From CALCNS01 sp937897315 (GTDB lineage: Bacteria; Bacillota; JAAYKD01), in NCBI GenBank assembly GCA_036744005.1, contig DAINOJ010000006.1, positions 1-64,000 of the forward strand: a stretch of 64,000 nt of DNA, read 5' to 3'. Numbering within the stretch: position 1 is the first letter of the stretch; every line of letters begins with the position of its first letter. The notes below the pieces were generated by a model. That model had not been told where the DNA came from and did not search any database. It was given only the letters and a program-made list of their open reading frames with translations. Shown here piece by piece: positions 7,282 through 14,599 of this stretch. The position numbers and the translations under genes were made by a program.

Positions 7282-8961
7282 ATGGCATTTAAGTCCGACA
7301 TTGAGATTGCACAAGAAGCCCAACCACAAAAAATTCAACTCATAGCTGAAAAACTAGGATTAGGGGAAGAAAGTATTGAGCTTTATGGAAAATATAAAGC
7401 AAAAATTGATTACAATATCCTGAAAGAAGAGCGTAAAGATGGCAAAAAAGCCAAGTTAATTCTTGTTACAGCGATCAATCCAACTCCAGCGGGAGAGGGA
7501 AAGACCACGACAACTATAGGGTTATCGGATGGATTGGCCAAGATTGGTAAGAGAGTTGCCATGGCCCTTCGCGAACCATCTTTAGGACCGGTGTTTGGTG
7601 TCAAAGGTGGAGCTGCAGGTGGCGGTTATGCACAAGTTGTGCCAATGGAAGATATCAATTTGCATTTCACAGGGGACTTCCATGCCATTACTGCGGCGAA
7701 CAACCTTTTAGCTGCAATGATTGATAATCATATTTATCAAGGTAATGAGTTGGGTATCGATCCTCGCAACATCATTTGGCGTCGCTGTATGGATATGAAC
7801 GACCGTCAGCTTCGTTACGTTGTCAATGGATTGGGTGGAAAGAGCAATGGTACTCCTCGTGAGGATGGTTTCGATATTTCGGTGGCTTCAGAAGTCATGG
7901 CTGCTTTCTGCTTATCCAATGACTTAATGGAGTTGAAAGAGAAACTGGGCAATATTATGGTTGCATACACTTATGATAACAACCCGGTTTACGCCAAAGA
8001 TCTGAAAGCTCAAGGGGCTATGGCTGCATTATTAAAAGATGCATTAAAACCCAATTTGGTGCAGAGTCTGGAAGGTACTCCTGCGTTTATTCATGGTGGT
8101 CCATTTGCCAATATTGCTCATGGGTGTAATTCAATTATTGCTACCAAAATGGCTTTACATCATGCAGATTATGTGGTAACGGAAGCAGGATTCGGGGCTG
8201 ATTTAGGAGCAGAGAAGTTCTTCGACATCAAGTGCCGCAAAGCAGATTTAATCCCCGATGCTGTCGTGATTGTCGCTACTGTTCGCGCTTTGAAATATAA
8301 CGGTGGTGTTGCAAAAGAAGATTTGAATACGGAGAATCTGGAAGCATTAGAGAAAGGGTTACCCAATTTATTGAAACATGTAGAGAACATGACGCAATTG
8401 TTCCATGTTCCTGCAGTTGTAGCCATTAATCATCGTACTTCAGATACCGAAGCCGAGTTGAAATTGATTCAAGATCGTTGCAAAGAATTGGGAGTCAACT
8501 CTGTTCTTAGTCAAGTATGGGCGCTGGGTGGAGAAGGCGGAAAAGAACTTGCTGAAGAAGTAGTAAGATTGACAGAACAAGAAAGCAAATTTACCTTCTT
8601 GTATGAAGATCAGATGCCTTTAAAAGACAAGATTACCGCTATTGCCCAAAAAGTGTATGGTGCTGCGAAAGTAGATTTTTCAGCAGCAGCTACGCGTGAA
8701 CTGAGAAAGATTACCAAAATGGGATTTGGCCACTTGCCCATCTGTATGGCGAAAACACAGTATTCCTTAACAGATGATGCTAAGGTAATTGGTAGACCGG
8801 AAGGCTTCACGATTAGTGTTCGAGAAGTAGTGCTGAGTGCCGGTGCTGGATTCGTAGTGGCTATTACTGGTGAAATTATGCGTATGCCTGGCCTGCCCAA
8901 AGTGCCCTCTGCTGAATTCATTGACGTGGATGCGACTGGTAAGATAAAAGGTTTGTTCTAA
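7282..8961 (+). CDS. fhs: Formate-tetrahydrofolate ligase
   Basis: 559 aa, full family length. Catalyses formate + THF + ATP to 10-formyl-THF, the entry step of the methyl branch of the Wood-Ljungdahl pathway and, in reverse, an ATP-yielding step in purine or amino-acid fermenters. The nucleotide-binding loop TPAGEGKTT is at about 68-76, and the strongly conserved REPSLGPVFGVKGGA follows about 20 residues later. The start at 7282 has AAAGGAGG 10 nt upstream; an in-frame upstream ATG at 7210 has no ribosome site. fchA follows after an intergenic hairpin. Whether it runs in the biosynthetic or ATP-forming direction cannot be read from sequence. Confidence 0.97.
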   Translation: MAFKSDIEIAQEAQPQKIQLIAEKLGLGEESIELYGKYKAKIDYNILKEERKDGKKAKLILVTAINPTPAGEGKTTTTIGLSDGLAKIGKRVAMALREPSLGPVFGVKGGAAGGGYAQVVPMEDINLHFTGDFHAITAANNLLAAMIDNHIYQGNELGIDPRNIIWRRCMDMNDRQLRYVVNGLGGKSNGTPREDGFDISVASEVMAAFCLSNDLMELKEKLGNIMVAYTYDNNPVYAKDLKAQGAMAALLKDALKPNLVQSLEGTPAFIHGGPFANIAHGCNSIIATKMALHHADYVVTEAGFGADLGAEKFFDIKCRKADLIPDAVVIVATVRALKYNGGVAKEDLNTENLEALEKGLPNLLKHVENMTQLFHVPAVVAINHRTSDTEAELKLIQDRCKELGVNSVLSQVWALGGEGGKELAEEVVRLTEQESKFTFLYEDQMPLKDKITAIAQKVYGAAKVDFSAAATRELRKITKMGFGHLPICMAKTQYSLTDDAKVIGRPEGFTISVREVVLSAGAGFVVAITGEIMRMPGLPKVPSAEFIDVDATGKIKGLF

Positions 8962-8968
8962 AATAAGC

Positions 8969-9002
8969 AGAGGCTGTTTCACGATGTGAAGCAGCCTCTT
9001 TT
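8969..9002 (+). terminator. Hairpin between fhs and fchA
   Basis: A 14-bp stem (8969-8982 with 8986-8999, one G-T pair), 3-nt loop and four T. Because fchA starts only 15 nt later, it may cut expression of fchA relative to fhs or protect the 3' end of fhs mRNA. Confidence 0.7.
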
Positions 9003-9016
9003 AAAGGATGGGAAAA

Positions 9017-9646
9017 ATGAATTATCGTGAATTATCCGCTGTAGACTTTGTATCACAACTCGCTTCAAAAGCTCCGGTTCCCGGTGGGGGAGGAGCGGCA
9101 GCTCTAATTGGCTCCATGGGAGCAGCATTAGGGAACATGGTCGTTGGATTAACCAGTGGAAAAAAGAAATATGCTGCTTACGAAGAAGACCTTCAACGAA
9201 TGAAGCTGGAACTTACGGAGTTGCAAGACAAGTTACTAACCTATATTGACGAAGATGCAGTCGCCTTCTACCCTCTATCTCAAGCATATGGAATAAAAGC
9301 AACCACTGAAGAAGAAAAAGAAATGAAAAATCAAGTGTTACAAGCCGCTTTAAAAGAAGCCAGTGTCGTACCGATGAAAATTGTACAAGCTTGCTATGCC
9401 GGTTTGCTCATTCAAGAGGAACTTGCGGTTAAGGGTTCCTCATTGGCGATAAGTGATGTGGCCTGTGGAGTACAAGCATTAAGAACGGGGCTTTTAGCCG
9501 GACGGGTCAATGTAATGATTAACTTAGGAATGATAGAGGACCAAGATTTCGTACAACGAACGAAATTGGAGTTGGATGATGTTACCCAGAAAGGGTTAGC
9601 CCTTGCAGATCACATTTACTCAAACGTTGAAAGCAAATTAATGTAA
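9017..9646 (+). CDS. fchA: Methenyltetrahydrofolate cyclohydrolase, FTCD_C family
   Basis: 209 aa. Belongs to the cyclodeaminase/cyclohydrolase family (C-terminal domain of formiminotransferase-cyclodeaminase). The glycine-rich folate-binding segment APVPGGGGAAALIGSMGAAL and the DEDAVAFYPLSQAYGI helix are clear. In clostridia FchA converts methenyl-THF to 10-formyl-THF between FolD and Fhs. The next-best alternative is glutamate formiminotransferase cyclodeaminase, but no formiminotransferase is adjacent. The start at 9017 is preferred over 9008 because AAAGGA lies 8 nt upstream of 9017 but abuts 9008. Sits directly after fhs. Confidence 0.85.
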   Translation: MNYRELSAVDFVSQLASKAPVPGGGGAAALIGSMGAALGNMVVGLTSGKKKYAAYEEDLQRMKLELTELQDKLLTYIDEDAVAFYPLSQAYGIKATTEEEKEMKNQVLQAALKEASVVPMKIVQACYAGLLIQEELAVKGSSLAISDVACGVQALRTGLLAGRVNVMINLGMIEDQDFVQRTKLELDDVTQKGLALADHIYSNVESKLM

Positions 9647-9686
9647 AGAAACGGCTGCTCATTATGAGTAGCCGTTTCTGTTTCTT
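9647..9686. terminator. Bidirectional terminator between fchA and the M14 gene
   Basis: A 15-bp stem (9647-9661 with 9665-9679, one wobble) with a 3-nt loop. T-rich tails occur on both sides, so it probably ends both convergent genes. Confidence 0.8.
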
Positions 9687-12155
9687 CTAGTTTAAACCAG
9701 CACTGAAAATGGCATTGAATACGAGTTTATAGGTATTATGTGCCTGTGCCCGATAGATAGGATTGAATGCAAAACAAATCACGTTCCCTTTTCCCATAGG
9801 AACAGAACAAAGAGCTCCTCTCCCATTTAATTGGGACTGGGGATCTAACATCCAACCAGACATTAAGATATTTTCTCCAGGATAGTGAGACAAGACCGTG
9901 CCGGAATCCACTGCTAATGCTCCAGATCGTTGGAACCAAATGGCCTCTTCGTCGTTTGCACCCCAAGTCAGTGGATGGTTTGGCTGGACTTTTACTCGTA
10001 ACAAGGAACCAGGAATGTAAAAGTCTTTGGGAGGTAAGTTCTCCAATACATTTCGAATCGGTAAATCCAAGGCCGTGATCGCATAATTAACAGCTTGATC
10101 CAAAGCTATGATGGTCCCTCCGGCGGAAACGAAATCCTTTAGAGCTTTTGCACCAACTTCTCCAATGCCACCAAAGTAGGGTGCTGGTACAACCGATTCT
10201 GGCCATCCTTCGGAGAGCATTTTTGGCATCATGCTGGGTAAAATAAGTACATCATATCGTTCATTTAGATGCCCTTGCTGAATAATTTCTTTCGTTGGGC
10301 GATCAAACACGAAATGGAATTGCTCCAAAACGAATCGCAGCCATCCTTCATCCATAGCACCACCTGTTGTGGTGTTGTATAGACCAAAACGTACCGGTTT
10401 ACAAGCAACCGTAGGTAGACCGAGTTCCCATGGAGTAATTGTCAGACCTTTCTCTGCCCATTGTTTTAGAATAGGAAGCAAGCCGACTTGAGCAGGAATG
10501 ACCCATAAACCTGCAGGTAATAAATAATCAGTGGTTTCGATGCTTTGGCTTAGTCTTTCGACTTTGAATCCCTGCTTTAAGAGATCATTTGCTAATGCAA
10601 AAGCATCATTGACTTTCGGGTCAATCAAGTAACAAGGTGCATCCGTTCGGGTGAGAGGAACAGAAGGCGGAGTCACGTCCACAATTCGTGACATAGCAAC
10701 TTCGAAAGGTTGATTGAGTGCATGAGTATCAATACCCATCAAAAGCCCTTGTGTGAAGGCGGTGACATCATAAGGACGTTGTGGAGGTCCACCGGGATAT
10801 TCTCGAATATCTGGGTAATCTTGAATCTCCAATAAACATTTAGCAAAAGCAAAATAAGGTTGGTTAGAAGGTATGATGATGGAACCTTTTGGATACAGCT
10901 GTTCATCGCATTGGAACTCTTGATCTGCCCGATACATTTCTACTTGACCGATATGAAAGATTCTGAGTAACCGATAAAATGTATCTTGCGCTCGTTGACC
11001 CGCTGGAATCACAAATCCATAGGGAGCTCCTGCTCTTTGAATCGCTTTTAGTCCAATCTTATGGAAGTTCCTCATCCAGGTTTGACGATTGCGGGCAGCA
11101 TGTGTGAGTACTGCTTCGGTTGCGAGTCTTTCATACTCCATGATATCCCAAAGATGCCATTCTCCACCCATCCAGGGTTCGGGGAAGTTCCATGCTCGTA
11201 CTTTCCCATTGTAGCCAATCCCGGAAGCCAAGTCGTCAAATTTAACATCAACCGGGGTGGCAATCTTACATGAAGCCGCTTCAGTGAGGATGCGTATCCC
11301 ACCATGAGTATGTTGGAAGGCTCTGGCAGGATTCCAAGCATCATAGATACCATGAATGAGAACACCCTTTTTGTCCTGGGCAGTCAACTCCTGAGCCATA
11401 GCAGATCCCAACCAGATGATTTGTTGTTGAATAATAGGATCCACATTTGGTTCGATGGGGTCTACATAGGGTGGTATGAAAAAACGGGCAGCATTTTGGC
11501 CCATTTGATGCATATCAAAAATAATCTGCGGATGCCATTTATTATGAATTTCCTCAACTGTTAAGCGATTCTCTACCTGAGTAAAAGTGTACCAATCGCG
11601 GTTGTTGTCATGACCCACGTATTTCTGATACATCCAAGGCATGGGTCCGCCTTCGTACTCTGTTCCCAAATACTCTCTATACCAGTCTGTAATCATTTGG
11701 TGACCATCGGGGTTCAAAGAAGGAACCAGTATCAAGATGACTTCACTTAAAATGGTATCTGCATTTGGCATGGACCCGCTAGCTAAAGAATGTGCCATAA
11801 ATAGGCTGTATTGTGGACCTCCAATTTCGGTGGAATGGATGCCACAAGAAATCATCACAACAGTTTTTTCACTCTGTATTAAGGTCTCAGCTTCGCCTTC
11901 TTGAAGTAAACGTGGATCTGCCAATTTTGTGTGATTGATTTGGAGCTGATGGAGGTTTTTTTGGTTTTCTTCAGAAGTGATAATCAAATAAATAAATGGT
12001 TTACCCTCAGTGGATTGTCCCATTTCAACGAGTTTGACACGGGGTGAGTTTTGATCTAAATAATGAAAATAGGACAACATTTCATTCCAATCGGCTAAGG
12101 TTCGATCACTGCCGGGGATGAATCCGAAGAAATCTTTAGGGCATTTCAGTTTCAT
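9687..12155 (-). CDS. M14 zinc carboxypeptidase with C-terminal flavodoxin/GATase-like domain
   Basis: 822 aa. The N-terminal third is an M14 domain: zinc ligands H107 and E110 (GIHSTEIG) and H216 (DMHQMG), substrate-binding NNRDW (184-188), and the family's catalytic-Glu region (LTEAAS). The rest contains a roughly 200-residue module (YDVLILPSMMPK ... VSAGGTIIALDQ ... GKGNVICFAF) resembling a class-I glutamine-amidotransferase-like fold, but without the nucleophile elbow Cys. No signal peptide is evident, so it is probably cytoplasmic despite resembling secreted carboxypeptidases. It could release C-terminal residues from peptides or act on cell-wall peptides. The ATG at 12155 has an AGGAGG site about 8 nt upstream. 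Single gene. Confidence 0.85.
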   Translation of the reverse strand: MKLKCPKDFFGFIPGSDRTLADWNEMLSYFHYLDQNSPRVKLVEMGQSTEGKPFIYLIITSEENQKNLHQLQINHTKLADPRLLQEGEAETLIQSEKTVVMISCGIHSTEIGGPQYSLFMAHSLASGSMPNADTILSEVILILVPSLNPDGHQMITDWYREYLGTEYEGGPMPWMYQKYVGHDNNRDWYTFTQVENRLTVEEIHNKWHPQIIFDMHQMGQNAARFFIPPYVDPIEPNVDPIIQQQIIWLGSAMAQELTAQDKKGVLIHGIYDAWNPARAFQHTHGGIRILTEAASCKIATPVDVKFDDLASGIGYNGKVRAWNFPEPWMGGEWHLWDIMEYERLATEAVLTHAARNRQTWMRNFHKIGLKAIQRAGAPYGFVIPAGQRAQDTFYRLLRIFHIGQVEMYRADQEFQCDEQLYPKGSIIIPSNQPYFAFAKCLLEIQDYPDIREYPGGPPQRPYDVTAFTQGLLMGIDTHALNQPFEVAMSRIVDVTPPSVPLTRTDAPCYLIDPKVNDAFALANDLLKQGFKVERLSQSIETTDYLLPAGLWVIPAQVGLLPILKQWAEKGLTITPWELGLPTVACKPVRFGLYNTTTGGAMDEGWLRFVLEQFHFVFDRPTKEIIQQGHLNERYDVLILPSMMPKMLSEGWPESVVPAPYFGGIGEVGAKALKDFVSAGGTIIALDQAVNYAITALDLPIRNVLENLPPKDFYIPGSLLRVKVQPNHPLTWGANDEEAIWFQRSGALAVDSGTVLSHYPGENILMSGWMLDPQSQLNGRGALCSVPMGKGNVICFAFNPIYRAQAHNTYKLVFNAIFSAGLN

Positions 12156-12192
12156 TTGTTCGACCTCCTATTATGATAGTGCTGTTTATTTC

Positions 12193-12211
12193 GACAATTG
12201 AAACAATTGTC
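12193..12211. promoter_or_regulatory. Perfect inverted repeat upstream of the M14 gene
   Basis: GACAATTGAAACAATTGTC has 8-bp arms around AAA, 38-56 nt upstream of the M14 start. It could be a repressor operator; the regulator is unknown and no clear -10/-35 pair could be placed around it. Confidence 0.35.
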
Positions 12212-12223
12212 CTCTCTCATACT

Positions 12224-12254
12224 AAAAAAAACCTCACTCTTTTTGGAGTGAGGT
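12224..12254 (-). terminator. Terminator of the unknown gene at 12.3-12.9 kb
   Basis: CCTCACTC/GAGTGAGG (12232-12239 with 12246-12253) with a 6-nt loop, then a run of T on the minus strand just after the stop codon. Confidence 0.88.
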
Positions 12255-12262
12255 AGCATGAA

Positions 12263-12925
12263 CTAATGAATACTACGGAGAGCATAGGCCGGGGCTTCTC
12301 TTCGAGAATCCGGTTGATGAGGACCTTTGACGGTTTGATAAAAAGCGTCCATTGCTTGCAATGCTTTTAGGAAAGGTTTCAGTTGCTGTTCAGGAAGCGT
12401 ATAGATGAGTTCTTGGAGTATGATGAGAATACAAGTTGGTAAAAAGATTTGCGGGGTTTCACAGTTAAATAAAAAGTCGGTGGTGACCATACCCCCCGGA
12501 AGGTGAACTTGTAGCAACGTGGTCATTTTATTAGGAGGAGGAACCAAATTAGGTGGAGCCAACAATAACTCGGTATGATCTCCTAATATGTTGATTCTTT
12601 TTTCTAGGGATAAGTCACTATCAATCATGAAGGAGACCACATCACGAATGTAGTCCATTAGTTGTGGTCCTTCATCTAATCCAGCAATTTGAAAAAGAAT
12701 TTCAGCATAGGTAGTCAGAAACAATTGAAGCTTAATCTGAAAAAAATCATATTTCAAATCCAGACGATGAAATTCAACCCATCCTTTACCCTCCTCTGGA
12801 AATCCAACTTGCAATGTCGCAATGGTTCGGATTTCTGGTGTAGGAGGAGTCGGTTGAGCTTGCCTTGTCATAGGTTTTTGAGGTTCAGGTTTCTTGAAGA
12901 TTGAACCGAATTGATTGCGTTGCAT
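12263..12925 (-). CDS. Conserved-looking protein of unknown function, Pro-rich N-terminus
   Basis: 220 aa. Not recognised. Residues 1-30 are basic and proline/glutamine rich (KKPEPQKPMTRQAQPTPPTP) and look disordered. The remainder is a compact alpha/beta protein with several hydrophobic helices (IKLQLFLTTYAEILFQIAG; CILIILQELIYTL) but no clear membrane span, and ends in a basic tail. No catalytic motif. The start at 12925 has GGGGGAAGAAT before it; an upstream extension to 12997 has no ribosome site. It has its own terminator and stands alone. Composition matches neighbouring genes, so it is probably real. Confidence 0.6.
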   Translation of the reverse strand: MQRNQFGSIFKKPEPQKPMTRQAQPTPPTPEIRTIATLQVGFPEEGKGWVEFHRLDLKYDFFQIKLQLFLTTYAEILFQIAGLDEGPQLMDYIRDVVSFMIDSDLSLEKRINILGDHTELLLAPPNLVPPPNKMTTLLQVHLPGGMVTTDFLFNCETPQIFLPTCILIILQELIYTLPEQQLKPFLKALQAMDAFYQTVKGPHQPDSRREAPAYALRSIH

Positions 12926-13168
12926 ATTCTTCCCCCGCTTACAAAACTGACCTTGTATGCTTACATTCTTCAAACTTCTTGTGTAGTCCTCCTTCACAAG
13001 TGGTTATCCTTTATATTTCAGAAGTAATTTCGGGAAGCCAAGAGGTTTATGTCAGTTTTGGTAATCGGTTCCAAGAAAGAAGGATTCTATCTTTCGCTTG
13101 TGAAAATAGTTATGGCTTTTTTACATTAAATAGATAGATACGTGTTAAATAGATAGGAGAATGCTAAA

Positions 13169-14566
13169 ATGAATCAAGCCCAAGCAGATCGAGTCCGTGA
13201 AATGGAAGCCATAACGCCGGCAGAAATGCGCAAGAAAATTTTCGATATGGCTTGGCCAGCCACTGTGGAATCGGTTCTTCAAATGATGATCGGGATGGTC
13301 ACTTCTGCTTTTATAGGGCAAATAGGGACCATAGCCATAGGGGCGGCAGGATTGGGACGCAGAATAACACATTTGGTATGGGCGATATTTGCTGCGATTG
13401 GTACTGGATCTACGGTTATGGTCGCTCGCTCTATAGGAGCAGGTAATCAAAAGGCAGCCAATCGTTATGCGGATCAAGCGATGATTTTAACAATGGGGAT
13501 CATTGTCGTGTTTACAGGTGTGCTCATTTTGTTTCCGGAATGGCTAATTCGGACACTTTATGGGTCGGAAGGTGAATTGTTGGTTAGCGCGACTCTTTAC
13601 TTAAGAATTACCGCTTTGGGTGTACCTTTTATGTCGATTATGCAAGTTTGTGGGGCGTTAATGCGTGGAGCTGGAAACACCAAGGTTCCTATGACGGTTG
13701 CAACCACCATAAACATTGTGAATGTGGTGTTAAGTTATCCGCTTATATTTGGAAAGTTTGGTATTCCTGCTTTGGGCTTAGTGGGCGCTGCATGGGCTTT
13801 GGTTATTTCCCAAATTGTGGGAGCGGTGATGGCTCTGTATATCTTATATTTTAAACAAACTAATCTATCCTTGAAATTTAACGGTCTTCGTTTTGTTTGG
13901 AAGGAAGCAAAAGAAATTTTAACCATAGGCATCCCGGCAGCTACAGAAAATCTTATGATGAATTTCGGAGGGATTCTCTTAACATCATTAGTTGCATCTT
14001 TTGGAGCAGTAGAATTAGCTGCACACCAGCAGGGTATGACCGCGGAGTCTTTATCGTATATGCCATCCATGGGTTTCTCTATTGCAGCAACTGCTTTTGT
14101 AGGCATGTCCTTGGGAGCGGGATCGATACAATTAGCCGAAAGATATGTGAAAGAATTGGTCAAATGGGATTTAATTCTCACAACATTTACAGCATCATTC
14201 TTAGTTTTCACTCCTAAAATGGTTTTCTCCATTTTGAGTACCGATCAAGCAGTTATTGACTTAGGAGCGATTTACTTAATCCTTATGGGAATTTGTCAGA
14301 TCCCTCAGCAATTAACCGGTTTATATAATGGAGCTCTACGGGGAGCGGGTGACACGAAAGCGACATTGGTGATTAGTTCTCTGGGTTATTGGGGGGTTCG
14401 GTTGCCACTGTCTTTCCTGTTAGCCAGAACGTTTCATTTGGGGATCCTAGGCGTCTGGTACGCTATGACACTAGATTTATTTGTTCGATTCGGATTAAGT
14501 TTTTACCGTTATCGAATATCAGCTGCATGGAAAAAAAGAGCGTTACCAATATTGGATGAAAATTAA
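13169..14566 (+). CDS. MATE family multidrug/organic cation exporter
   Basis: 465 aa with twelve predicted membrane helices in two related halves, as expected for Na+- or H+-coupled MATE antiporters. Family-like segments include PATVESVLQMMIGMV in helix 1, MRGAGNTKVPM at the end of the first half and the matching LRGAGDTKATL in the second. It exports cationic compounds; the actual substrate is unknown. The ATG has TAGGAG about 8 nt upstream. The leader carries a duplicated 12-mer TTAAATAGATAG (13126-13137 and 13145-13156). Monocistronic. Confidence 0.92.
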   Translation: MNQAQADRVREMEAITPAEMRKKIFDMAWPATVESVLQMMIGMVTSAFIGQIGTIAIGAAGLGRRITHLVWAIFAAIGTGSTVMVARSIGAGNQKAANRYADQAMILTMGIIVVFTGVLILFPEWLIRTLYGSEGELLVSATLYLRITALGVPFMSIMQVCGALMRGAGNTKVPMTVATTINIVNVVLSYPLIFGKFGIPALGLVGAAWALVISQIVGAVMALYILYFKQTNLSLKFNGLRFVWKEAKEILTIGIPAATENLMMNFGGILLTSLVASFGAVELAAHQQGMTAESLSYMPSMGFSIAATAFVGMSLGAGSIQLAERYVKELVKWDLILTTFTASFLVFTPKMVFSILSTDQAVIDLGAIYLILMGICQIPQQLTGLYNGALRGAGDTKATLVISSLGYWGVRLPLSFLLARTFHLGILGVWYAMTLDLFVRFGLSFYRYRISAAWKKRALPILDEN

Positions 14567-14570
14567 AATG

Positions 14571-14597
14571 AGAGCCTGCATATTTGCAGGCTCTTCT
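14571..14597. terminator. Bidirectional terminator between MATE gene and helD
   Basis: A perfect 10-bp stem AGAGCCTGCA/TGCAGGCTCT around TATT, with T-rich flanks in both directions, between two convergent genes. Confidence 0.8.
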
Positions 14598-14599
14598 AT

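Noticed and set aside
13126..13156. Tandem 12-bp repeat TTAAATAGATAG before the MATE gene
   Set aside because: Two A/T-rich copies only; could be chance or slippage, no regulatory pattern.
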